NCBI GenBank assembly: GCA_003388555.1
Contig: QQVD01000056.1
Span: forward strand, 1-64,000
Direction of reading: 5' to 3'
DNA length: 64,000 nucleotides
Origin: Acidobacteriota bacterium
GTDB taxonomy: Bacteria > Acidobacteriota > Thermoanaerobaculia > Multivoradales > Multivoraceae
Shown here: positions 18,741 to 26,393 of the stretch, piece by piece
Layout of the letters: every line of letters begins with the position of its first letter
Position numbering within the stretch: the first letter of the stretch is position 1
The notes under the pieces: model-generated
Databases searched by the model: none
Told to the model about the DNA's origin: nothing
The model's input: the letters and a program-made list of their open reading frames with translations, nothing else
Position numbers and translations under genes: made by a program

Positions 18741-19400
18741 CTACGACTCCCCCGGCGTGGCAGCGCGGATCGCCTCGAGCTCCTCAGGCTCGAAGGTCTG
18801 CCGCATCATCTCCTCGTGGTGCGAGAAGAAACCCGTCACCTGGAGCGAGACGGTGGCGGGCTGGTCGGTCTCGTTGCGCCAGTACCACCCGTGCATGCCG
18901 CCGTACGGAGCCCGCACCGCGCCGTGCTGCTCGCTCGCCTCGAGCAGCTCCTCGTAGCGCACCTCGGTGCCGTCCAGGTCGTTGTACGGGTGGCCGTGCA
19001 TGTCGACGTACAGCGGCGCTCCGTCGCTGGTCCAGCTGTAGAGCAGCGTCGCGGCCTCGGCGAGGCCGTACTTCACCTCGACCTCCTCGTAGGCGCCGAC
19101 CGGGACGGTGATCGTCTCGCTGAGGTAGGTCTTGGACTGGCCGGCGTGGAAGCCCTCGGCGACCGGCAGGTCCGCCATCGCGGCGGACTCGCCGCCGCCC
19201 AGGCCGGTGAGGCCGATGGCGCCGCCGAAACCGGTGGGGTCGATCCCGTACTCGGCCGGCAGCACCACCAGCACCAGCAGCACTGCGGCGCCGATCAGGG
19301 CGCCGAGCACCCAGAGCACGAGCTTGCGTCCCGGCGGCGGAGCGCTCTCCCGCGGCGGTGCCGCCTCTCCCTTCGCCGGTCTTCCTGTCGTCCCACTCAT
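18741..19400 (-). CDS. Transmembrane anchor protein associated with HupE/UreJ
   Basis: A 219-residue protein with one transmembrane helix near residue 30-50 (LVLWVLGALIGAAVLLVLVVLP) after a polar, proline-rich cytosolic start, and a C-terminal extracytoplasmic domain. That domain contains LLYSWTSDGAPLYVDMHGHPYN and GGMHGWYWRNETDQPATVSLQV, a pattern found in small anchor proteins encoded next to HupE/UreJ-type genes. The histidines in HGHP, GMHG and FSHHEE could bind a metal, which is inference. It lies directly downstream of the HupE/UreJ gene on the same strand, so the two probably act together. No biochemical role is established. Confidence 0.7.
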   Translation of the reverse strand: MSGTTGRPAKGEAAPPRESAPPPGRKLVLWVLGALIGAAVLLVLVVLPAEYGIDPTGFGGAIGLTGLGGGESAAMADLPVAEGFHAGQSKTYLSETITVPVGAYEEVEVKYGLAEAATLLYSWTSDGAPLYVDMHGHPYNDLDGTEVRYEELLEASEQHGAVRAPYGGMHGWYWRNETDQPATVSLQVTGFFSHHEEMMRQTFEPEELEAIRAATPGES

Positions 19401-19515
19401 CTCGATCGCCTCCAGCGTCTCCCCGCGCGGCGCGAGCCGCCTGTCGAACCTTCCTGCTTCCCGCGCCGAGCGCGAAGCTCTCAGCGAGACTCCTCCGGCT
19501 CCCGCTCGACCCCTA

Positions 19516-20271
19516 CTACGCCACGAAGTAGCCGGCGATCTGCACGCCCATCAGCACGAAGCCGGCCACCATCAGCAGCCAGTTGGTCATCGCCGCGTGG
19601 CGCTCGAAGCGCCCGCTGGCGCGCCAGGCCGCGAACACCACCAGGATCGCGGTGAGGGCGGTGAGCTGCCCGAGCTCGACGCCGAGGTTGAACGACAGCA
19701 TGTTGCCGACCAGTCCCTCCTCGGCGAGCGCCACCTCCTGCAGCTTGGTCGCCAGACCGAGACCGTGGAAGAGGCCGAACACAAGCGTCGCCACCCGGGT
19801 GTCCCAGCGCAGACCGAGCGCACGCATGCCGCCCAGGTTCTCGAACGCCTTGTAGACCACCGAGAAGCCGATGATCGCGTCGATCAGGTAGACGTCGACG
19901 TGCAGGTCGGCGAGCACTCCGAGCAGCAGCGTGATGCTGTGACCGACCGCGAACAGCGTCACGTAGAGCGCCACGTCGGCGAAGCGGTAGAGGAAGAAGA
20001 TCACTCCGGCCAGGAAGAGCAGGTGGTCGTAGCCGGTGACCATGTGCTTGGCGCCGAGATAGACGAACACCACCGGCGCGAAGCCGCTGTTGGCGGCCAG
20101 GAACTGCTCGTCGCGCTCGGCGACGCCGTGGCCGAGCACGGGCAGGGCGCCGAGCAGCAGCGCTGCGAACAGCAGGGCGAAGACCGCCCGCCGCAGGCCC
20201 TCGCATCCGGGACCACCGTCCCGGCCGAGCCGTTCGCGTCGCTCGCTCTGCCTCGTTCGCACTCCTCGCAT
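19516..20271 (-). CDS. HupE/UreJ family membrane protein
   Basis: A 251-residue membrane protein with a signal-like helix (AVFALLFAALLLGALPVLGHG) followed by about seven hydrophobic segments. The family motifs are clear: GAKHMVTGYDHLLFL, FAVGHSITLLLG, GLFHGLGLA and NLGVELGQL, with histidines placed to bind nickel, cobalt or a similar metal within the membrane. HupE and UreJ are secondary metal transporters linked to hydrogenase or urease, but neither enzyme is encoded here, so the metal is unknown. I chose the ATG at 20271, because sequence upstream in this frame is the antisense of the neighbouring gene. Confidence 0.85.
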   Translation of the reverse strand: MRGVRTRQSERRERLGRDGGPGCEGLRRAVFALLFAALLLGALPVLGHGVAERDEQFLAANSGFAPVVFVYLGAKHMVTGYDHLLFLAGVIFFLYRFADVALYVTLFAVGHSITLLLGVLADLHVDVYLIDAIIGFSVVYKAFENLGGMRALGLRWDTRVATLVFGLFHGLGLATKLQEVALAEEGLVGNMLSFNLGVELGQLTALTAILVVFAAWRASGRFERHAAMTNWLLMVAGFVLMGVQIAGYFVA

Positions 20272-20284
20272 CGCGCCGCGGATT

Positions 20285-21523
20285 CTAGCCTGCCGCCGCT
20301 GGTCCCCCGCGCGGGGCCAGCAGCTGCTCGACGATCGACGCCGTACCGGCGCGGGCCCGGTGGCGCGGCGGATACTCGTCGCAGCGCGAGGCTTCGAGCC
20401 CGAGCACGCGGTCCGCGGCGCTCCACTCGACCATGCCGAGCAGCTCCCTCTCCGGCGGGTTGCGTGGATCGACCAGGGCGATGCGCTCGACCCGCGGCAG
20501 CAGGCACTCGCAGTCGATCGGCCAGGTGGTGAAGCTCGACGGCGCGCCGACCGGGCTCTGCGGCTCGAAGAGGAGGAAGTCGCCGAGCACCGCGGGATCG
20601 CCACGACGGCGCTGCAGCACCGCGAGCAGGTCGGCCTGGTTGCGGTAGATCTCGCCCCAGTCGCGCAGCGCCTGACGCTGCAGCAACGGCCGCAGGGGAT
20701 GCCGCGCCGGCAGCGTCATCGACTCGAACTCCGGCCAGCGACGCACGATCGGGATGCGCGAGAGCGGGTGCCGGAAGGGCGCTTCGTCGGCGATCAGCCG
20801 CAGCAACGAGGCGAGCCCGTCGTCGTCGTCTGTGCCGGTGACGAAGAGACGGTCGCGTGACGGCGCCACGAACACGGGACCGCCACGCAGCTCGAGCTGG
20901 CGCAGCGGCTCCTCGAGCAGCAGCCGGGCGGCGGCGTTGCCGTCCTGCCACGGCGACTGGTAGACGCGGCCGGCGACCAGCGGCTCGAACCCGCTCCGGG
21001 TGCGCTGTTCGAGGTTGCGGAGTGCCTCTTCGTACGCCTCGTCGAAGGCGACCTGCCAGCGCTCCAGGCGCTCGCCGTCGATCAGCACCACGCAGTCGGC
21101 GAGATCGACCGCCAGCGTGACGCAGAGGCGATCGGTGAGTCGGCGATGGGGCACGGGACGCGGCTCGCGTCCTTCCAGCTCGTCGTAGTAGCGGATGCTC
21201 TGGACGAAGAAGCGGTCGCGGATCGACGGCACGATGCGTCCGCGCACCTGCGCCCAGTCGAGAGAAACCGTCGCGGCGCGTGAGCTGCCGAGATCGAGCA
21301 GGCGCTCCAGCACCGCGGCGCGCCGCCACGGCCAGGTGGAGTTGATCTCGAGGTGGGCGTTGCCGAGGAAGTAGGTGGTGCCGGCTCCACGCACCGCGAA
21401 GTCCTCGGCGTCGTAGCGGGCGTCGGCGACCCCACGTCGGCGCAGTGCCTGCGCCACCCGCTGGCCGGTCTGTTCCGCCGTCCACTGCGGCAGTCGCCGT
21501 AGCAACCGCTCGTGAAACCTCAC
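20285..21523 (-). CDS. DUF1444-like protein of unknown function
   Basis: A 412-residue soluble protein beginning at GTG (VRFHERLLRR), with AGGGGG a short distance upstream as a likely ribosome-binding site. The middle section resembles the DUF1444/YtpQ family: LRNLEQRTRSGFEPLVAGRVY, then GGPVFVAPSRDRLFVTGTDDDDGLASLLRLIADE. The rest, including a C-terminal segment with a CECLLP patch, is not recognised. No signal peptide or membrane helix is visible. It is 13 bases upstream of the HupE/UreJ start on the same strand and could be co-transcribed with it, but the functional link is unclear. Confidence 0.55.
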   Translation of the reverse strand: MRFHERLLRRLPQWTAEQTGQRVAQALRRRGVADARYDAEDFAVRGAGTTYFLGNAHLEINSTWPWRRAAVLERLLDLGSSRAATVSLDWAQVRGRIVPSIRDRFFVQSIRYYDELEGREPRPVPHRRLTDRLCVTLAVDLADCVVLIDGERLERWQVAFDEAYEEALRNLEQRTRSGFEPLVAGRVYQSPWQDGNAAARLLLEEPLRQLELRGGPVFVAPSRDRLFVTGTDDDDGLASLLRLIADEAPFRHPLSRIPIVRRWPEFESMTLPARHPLRPLLQRQALRDWGEIYRNQADLLAVLQRRRGDPAVLGDFLLFEPQSPVGAPSSFTTWPIDCECLLPRVERIALVDPRNPPERELLGMVEWSAADRVLGLEASRCDEYPPRHRARAGTASIVEQLLAPRGGPAAAG

Positions 21524-21681
21524 CCTGCAGGACCCCCTTCCCGGCCGCCGTGCAATCCTCGAGTCGACCCGTCAGCAGGCTAGCAAGGGCGGGCGCGCCA
21601 CCCGTCCTGCCGGCGCCCGCGACCTCGTATCATCCACACAGAGGCCTATGCCGAGACGGCGGGCCAGGGAGACACCGCGAC

Positions 21682-21885
21682 ATGGCAAAGCAGGAGAAGA
21701 AGGACACGCGGGCTCGACGCCCCGACGTGCCGCCACAGCGCACCCAGCGTTTCGAGGGCAGCGAGCAGCTGTCCGACGAGGATCTCGAGATGGTGGTCGG
21801 CGGCCTCAGCCGCGAAGCCGCGCTCAGCCGCTACTACCCGCTGCTGTATCCGGAGCTGGCGAGGCGTACGGGCGGAGGTGGCTGA
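21682..21885 (+). CDS. Putative double-glycine-leader peptide (orphan precursor)
   Basis: A 67-residue peptide. After a basic N-terminus (MAKQEKKDTRARR) it carries EQLSDEDLEMVVGG, which closely matches the end of a double-glycine leader of the type cut by C39 peptidases (compare EELSDDDLENVAGG in the three precursors about 18 kb away). Cleavage after Gly-41 would release 26 residues, LSREAALSRYYPLLYPELARRTGGGG, without cysteine but with a YYPLLYPEL patch. A GGGAG ribosome-binding site lies about 11 bases upstream of the ATG. It lacks the NHLP domain and faces the exporter genes from the opposite strand. It could be a second cargo or a signal peptide for the same exporter; this is inference. 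Confidence 0.55.
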   Translation: MAKQEKKDTRARRPDVPPQRTQRFEGSEQLSDEDLEMVVGGLSREAALSRYYPLLYPELARRTGGGG

Positions 21886-21891
21886 GCGGAA

Positions 21892-21926
21892 GGGGTTGGG
21901 GGTTGGGGGTTGGGGGTCAGGGGTAC
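21892..21926 (+). repeat. G-rich heptad array, 5 copies of GGGGNNN
   Basis: Five units of period 7 (GGGGTTG three times, GGGGTCA, GGGGTAC) begin six bases after the stop of the double-glycine peptide gene. The G-rich strand is the sense strand. Four closely spaced G4 runs can form a G-quadruplex in RNA or DNA. About 170 bases further on, the complementary C-rich array starts, so the two could also pair with each other. Confidence 0.85.
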
Positions 21927-22098
21927 CAGCCTTCCCTTCCGCCGCCGGCAGAAGCCGTTCCAGGGACCTCTGCCAGAGATGTGGTTGGATAGCCGACCGA
22001 CGGCGAGCCGGTCTTTCGCGAGGCACGTCCATACATCCGCCTGCGCCACACGCCGGCGACCTGCTCCGCACCCTTCGCTCCTCTAGTTCTCGGTCGAG
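21927..22098. other. Spacer between the two heptad arrays
   Basis: This 172-base stretch separates two converging transcription units (the plus-strand peptide and the minus-strand exporter operon). I see no credible reading frame, no clear promoter and no strong hairpin in it. Together with its flanking arrays it forms the 318-base gene-free interval 21886-22203. Confidence 0.5.
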
Positions 22099-22196
22099 CC
22101 CCAAACCCCTGACCCCTGACCCCCAACCCCTGACCCCAAACCCCTGACCCCCAACCCCTGACCCCTATCCCCTGACCCCTATCCCCTGACCCCTCC
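22099..22196 (-). repeat. C-rich (plus strand) heptad array, 14 copies of period 7
   Basis: Fourteen consecutive 7-base units of the form CCCCNNN (mostly CCCCTGA, with CCCCAAA, CCCCCAA, CCCCTAT and a final CCCCTCC). Read on the minus strand the array is TCAGGGG-like. It starts seven bases after the TAG stop of the HExxH gene that ends the biosynthetic operon, so the G-rich strand is again the sense strand of the upstream gene. It is not a CRISPR: there are no spacers. Confidence 0.9.
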
Positions 22197-22203
22197 GGCC
22201 CCC

Positions 22204-23343
22204 CTACAGCCTGCTCAGCTCCTCGAGCGACAGCGACTGCAGAGCGCACACCGCCGCGGTCAGTTGCCCAGCGGCCGTCTCCTCGCCGTGGCTGGCACGG
22301 CCGCGAGCCTCGTCCCTGCTGCGTCGCCACCACTCCTGCACACTCTCGCTGGCCCGCGCGGTGAGGTCGACCAGCAGGCCGAAGGCCTCGTCGCCGAGCG
22401 GCGGCTCGCCGCGGTACTGGTGCACTCTGCCGCCCTCGCGCCGGCCGTCCTCGATGCCGAGCAGGCGGCGCGCCAGCGTTGCCGAGTAGTCGTCATAGGC
22501 GGCCACCAGACCGGCGAAGTCGGCCACGAGCTCGTCGTGCAGGTGGCTGTGCAAGGCGCCGGTCATCCTCAGGGTGAGGTAGTGGGCGCACTCGTGCTCT
22601 CGGCGCACGATCATCGAATCGCGTTCCCACTGCTCCGGGGCGCGACCGAGCTCGGCCGCGGCGACTCCCGAGTAGGGGCCGCAGCTGAGGACGACGAGGC
22701 GATCCTGATACTGGTCCTTGTGCTGCCGGAGGCGCTGGAACTCGGCGCGCCACGCCGAGCCGTCGAAGTCGGACGCCTGGCGACCGGACAGCCACCTCTG
22801 CTTCCAGCGCTCGATGCGATCCCAGTTGTTGAGGCCGCGCAGGATCATCGCGCCCATCTCCGGGCGCACCGGACGCGGCTCGCCCCGCTGCGCCAGCGCC
22901 TGCACCAGCAGCTCGAAGTCACGACGGTCCCTCGCCGTGAGCACCGGCACCCTGCCGGCCACCGAGCGGTGCAGCTCGATGGTGATGCCGTCGGGGTCGT
23001 GGAACGCGACGCCGTCCTCGGTCGACGCCGGCCACTCGCCGCGCAAGGTCGCCGCGCGGTACTCGTCGGTGCAGCTGATCCCTTCACGCACCGGGAAGCG
23101 CAGCTGCACCAGCCGCCTTCGCAGCGTCGCCACGGCGCCGTCGCGCTCCGCCTCTCGCACGTAGTCGCTCCACGCCTCGCACTGCGGCTCGTCTCCCGGA
23201 GGCAGATCGCCCGGATCGAGAGGCGGCGGCAGCGGGCTGCGCTTCAGCACCTCGTCGATCGCCGCCGCCGAGCCGCCGAGATCCGCGAGCACTCGTCGAC
23301 GCAGCTGCTGGCGCCGCGCCTCGTTGACGGCCGCGCCGCTCAC
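22204..23343 (-). CDS. HExxH-motif protein at the end of the NHLP operon
   Basis: A 379-residue protein that I do not recognise as a named family. In its C-terminal half it has REHECAHYLTLRMTG, an HExxH zinc-peptidase-type motif (H-E-C-A-H), followed about 16 residues on by HSHLHDELVADFAG, which offers candidate third ligands. The N-terminal half begins with helical arginine-rich sequence and contains EGISCTDEYRAATLRGEW. No signal peptide or membrane span is visible, so it should be cytosolic. The GTG start overlaps the TGA of the ABC exporter gene by four bases, which ties it to the RiPP operon. It could be a leader or immunity protease or a catalytically dead scaffold. The G-rich heptad array follows its stop. 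Confidence 0.65.
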   Translation of the reverse strand: MSGAAVNEARRQQLRRRVLADLGGSAAAIDEVLKRSPLPPPLDPGDLPPGDEPQCEAWSDYVREAERDGAVATLRRRLVQLRFPVREGISCTDEYRAATLRGEWPASTEDGVAFHDPDGITIELHRSVAGRVPVLTARDRRDFELLVQALAQRGEPRPVRPEMGAMILRGLNNWDRIERWKQRWLSGRQASDFDGSAWRAEFQRLRQHKDQYQDRLVVLSCGPYSGVAAAELGRAPEQWERDSMIVRREHECAHYLTLRMTGALHSHLHDELVADFAGLVAAYDDYSATLARRLLGIEDGRREGGRVHQYRGEPPLGDEAFGLLVDLTARASESVQEWWRRSRDEARGRASHGEETAAGQLTAAVCALQSLSLEELSRL

Positions 23344-26300
23344 ACGTGCTGGCGGGCCGCGAGCTGCGCGAACTTGCCGCCCAGCGCGATCAGCTCGTCG
23401 TAGCTGCCCTGCTCGGCGATGACTCCCTGATCGAGCACGCAGATGCGATCGGCGTTGCGGATGGTGCTGAGGCGGTGGGCGATGACGATGCGGGTCGCCT
23501 GCAGCCCGTCGATCGACTTGGTCACCATCGCCTGGGTGCGGTTGTCGAGCGCGCTGGTCGCCTCGTCCATGAACAGGATGCGCGGCCTGTGCACGATCGC
23601 GCGGGCGATCAGCAGGCGCTGCTTCTGGCCCCCCGAGAGGCCTCCTCCGCCGTCCGAGATGTAGGTGTGCATCTTCATCGGCATCGCCTTGATGTCGTCT
23701 TCGAGGCCGGCCATCCGCGCCGCCTCCCACGCATCGTCGACGGTCAGCGTCGCCGAGTTGCCGATGATGTTGCGGTAGAGCTCGGCGGGCAGCAGCTGGC
23801 TGTTCTGCAGCACCACACCGAGCTGCTGGCGCACCTCGCGGATGTCCAGCGAGTCGAGCTCCTGGCCGTCGTAGTAGGTCGATCCCTTCTGCGGGATCTC
23901 GAAGCCGAGCATCACCCGCATCAGGGTCGACTTGCCGCTGCCGGAGCCGCCGACGAAGGCGACGAATTCGCCGGGCCGGATCTTCAGCGTGATGTCGCGC
24001 AGGATCCAGGGCCCCTCCTCGTCGTAGCGGAAGTGCACGTGGGCGAGCTCGATCTCGCCACTCAGCCGGCCAGGGTACGACTTGGTCTCGGAGACCTCGG
24101 GCTCGGTGGTGACGATCGGCTTGAGGCGCTCGTAGATCGGCACCACCCGCAGCATGTTGAGCGACGCCTGGCTGAGCGCCATCGAGGCGGCGAGGAAGGC
24201 TCCGTAGGCGGCGTTGAAGGCGATGAACTCGCCGGTGCTGAGACCCACCGGATCGACCGCCCGCAGACTCACCAGGGTGAAGTAGATCGCCATCGCCGAG
24301 AGCACGCCGAAGCCGCCGTTGAAGACCTCGGCGAAGTTCTGGATGCGACCGACCTTGAATCCGAGCCGCCGCATGTCGGAGAACTCGGCGGCCCAGGTGC
24401 GGAAGGCGTGGTTCTCGGCTCCCGAAACGCGCAGCTTGGCGACGCCGGAGATGAGCTGCAGCACCAGTCCCGAGATGCGGCCGCCGCTGGCCATCATCTG
24501 GCGCTGGAAGTGCAGCTGCCAGTAGTTCACCGTCACCGTCACGCCGATGAACAGGGCGGTGAGCCCGACGGCGACGAGGCCGAGCCGGACCGAGTACTTG
24601 AACATCAGGAAGAGGTAGAAGACCGAGCTCAGCGAGCCGAGGATGGCCGAGATCCCGGCGCCGGCGAGCAGGTCGCGGATGGCGTTGATCCCGGCCGCCC
24701 GCTGCGCCAGGTCGCCGGCGGTGAAGTCGCGGAAGAAGCCCGACGGCAGGTTCAGCAGCCGGTCCCACAGTGCCGCGCCGATGGTGTAGTCCATGCGTCC
24801 CTGCATGCGCAGGGTGGCGATCGCCTGGGTAATGGTGAAGGCGGTGCGCACGAAGGCCGCGGCGAGCAGGGCGGCGACGAACTGGTAGAGCAGCGACCGC
24901 TCCGCCTGGGGTATCGCGGCGTCGAAGATCTGGCCCGAGATGTACGGGGTCAGGGCGCCGAGTACGCCGATCAGGATGCCCATCAGCGCCAGTCGCGCCA
25001 CGTCGGGCTGCATCCTGTGCAGGCCGAAGCGCAGCAGGTCGAGCGCCTTCAGGGGGCCGTCGGGGAACGGACGGTAGAAGCTCTGGGCGAAGTAGTCGAT
25101 GCCCTCGGCGAGGGATGCGTTGACCCGTCGGGTCTCGCCGCTGCGCGGGTCGTAGCAGACGTAGGCGTCGGCGCCCTTCGGGATCAGCGCCACCGGCTCG
25201 CCGCTCTCCTGCAGGGTCGCGAGCAGCGGTCCCAGGTCCTTCTTCCACCATCCCTCGCGCAGCACCACCTGCCGGTAGCGGAAGCGCGACGCCTTGGCGA
25301 TCATCGCCAGGCGATCGGCAAAGGGGAGGTCCGGGCGCAGGTCCGGGTGCGACTCGATGCGCATCCCGTGGTAGGCGCCGATGCGTGCGGCGGCGTCGAG
25401 CAGCGGGTCGTCGATCGCCGTCACCGGCCCGGTGGCGGCAACCGCCGGCTCGCTCGACCACTGCATCACCGCGGCGAGCTCCTGCAGCGCCGCCTCGCCC
25501 GCCGCCGAAGCGTGCTCGGCCTTCGAGCGCAGACGCTGGAACTCGTCGAGTGTGGCCAGGCGCTTGTTGATGAACTCGCAGCTGCACACCGCGGCGTGGA
25601 AGGTCTGCAGGCCGGCCCAGAAGCGCTCCTCGCCGACCACATCGGAGGCCGAGTGCGCCCACAGCACCACCTCGCCCTCGGCAACCGAGCCCTCCACCCA
25701 GGTGTCGGCGCTGAGCGGGAAGAGGCTGAGCGAGTAGGCCTGCTCGAGCGACGGTGCGCTGGCGTAGTTCAGCGACTCGCTGCTGACGAACAGCAGGTCT
25801 CCCGCCGCCGCCTCGACCCACAACACGCCGCGACGCGAGCGGGCCGTCTGCTGCGCCTGCAGGGCGACGTAGTCGTCGGGCTCGAGCATCAGATCGGCGA
25901 CCGGCGTCGGTGCCATGTCGCGGGTCAGGCGCTCGCCGAGCTGCACCACCCAGGCGTCCAGGGCGGCGGCGACGGCGGCGCTGTGGCTGTCGTCGAGGGC
26001 GAGCTGCTGCAGCCGTTCGAGCTCGATCCGCCGCAGCACGGTGCCCATGCGACCGACGGCGAGGAAACCGGCGTCGATGCCGTAGCGCGTCGGGTCGATG
26101 CCGAAGATCAGCGCCCCTTCGTCGAGGGTCATGAAGTAGCTGCGAGCGCCCTTCGCGGCGCCCGCCTCGATGTCGACGACGAAGAGATGCACCTCCCCCT
26201 CCTCGACCCACCACACGGTGTCCGGCGCGTCGATCAGGAAGGGCCGGTCGCCGCCGGCCTCGACAGCCTCGCCCTCCTGCGAGAGCAGGGCCGCGAGAAC

Positions 26301-26393
26301 CGATCCGGCGTCCTCCTCGCCGCGGGTCGCGGCGGGCGGCGGGGCGGATCCGTCGGCGGCGACGGAGGCGGCCTGAGGCTCGGGACTACTCAT
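23340..26393 (-). CDS. NHLP bacteriocin export ABC transporter, permease/ATPase subunit
   Basis: A 1017-residue half-transporter of the second NHLP exporter type. The first 450 residues form a large soluble region (DTVWWVEEGEVHLFVVDIE near residue 57 resembles a cyclic-nucleotide-binding-like fold) with no C39 catalytic cysteine. A six-helix ABC permease follows (about 460-760), then the nucleotide-binding domain with Walker A GGSGSGKST near 815, signature LSGGQKQRLLIARAI near 915 and Walker B RILFMDEATSALD near 935, all intact. It should act at the inner membrane together with the C39-containing exporter, whose gene it overlaps by eight bases. Confidence 0.92.
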   Translation of the reverse strand: MSSPEPQAASVAADGSAPPPAATRGEEDAGSVLAALLSQEGEAVEAGGDRPFLIDAPDTVWWVEEGEVHLFVVDIEAGAAKGARSYFMTLDEGALIFGIDPTRYGIDAGFLAVGRMGTVLRRIELERLQQLALDDSHSAAVAAALDAWVVQLGERLTRDMAPTPVADLMLEPDDYVALQAQQTARSRRGVLWVEAAAGDLLFVSSESLNYASAPSLEQAYSLSLFPLSADTWVEGSVAEGEVVLWAHSASDVVGEERFWAGLQTFHAAVCSCEFINKRLATLDEFQRLRSKAEHASAAGEAALQELAAVMQWSSEPAVAATGPVTAIDDPLLDAAARIGAYHGMRIESHPDLRPDLPFADRLAMIAKASRFRYRQVVLREGWWKKDLGPLLATLQESGEPVALIPKGADAYVCYDPRSGETRRVNASLAEGIDYFAQSFYRPFPDGPLKALDLLRFGLHRMQPDVARLALMGILIGVLGALTPYISGQIFDAAIPQAERSLLYQFVAALLAAAFVRTAFTITQAIATLRMQGRMDYTIGAALWDRLLNLPSGFFRDFTAGDLAQRAAGINAIRDLLAGAGISAILGSLSSVFYLFLMFKYSVRLGLVAVGLTALFIGVTVTVNYWQLHFQRQMMASGGRISGLVLQLISGVAKLRVSGAENHAFRTWAAEFSDMRRLGFKVGRIQNFAEVFNGGFGVLSAMAIYFTLVSLRAVDPVGLSTGEFIAFNAAYGAFLAASMALSQASLNMLRVVPIYERLKPIVTTEPEVSETKSYPGRLSGEIELAHVHFRYDEEGPWILRDITLKIRPGEFVAFVGGSGSGKSTLMRVMLGFEIPQKGSTYYDGQELDSLDIREVRQQLGVVLQNSQLLPAELYRNIIGNSATLTVDDAWEAARMAGLEDDIKAMPMKMHTYISDGGGGLSGGQKQRLLIARAIVHRPRILFMDEATSALDNRTQAMVTKSIDGLQATRIVIAHRLSTIRNADRICVLDQGVIAEQGSYDELIALGGKFAQLAARQHV

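Noticed and set aside
22099-22196. CRISPR array
   Set aside because: The unit is only 7 bases long with no spacers; it is a minisatellite-like G/C-run array.
22204-26214. A single 1336-residue minus-strand gene spanning the exporter and the HExxH region
   Set aside because: Only the last 379 codons show protein-like sequence; the rest is an arginine-rich shadow of the ABC exporter read in another frame.
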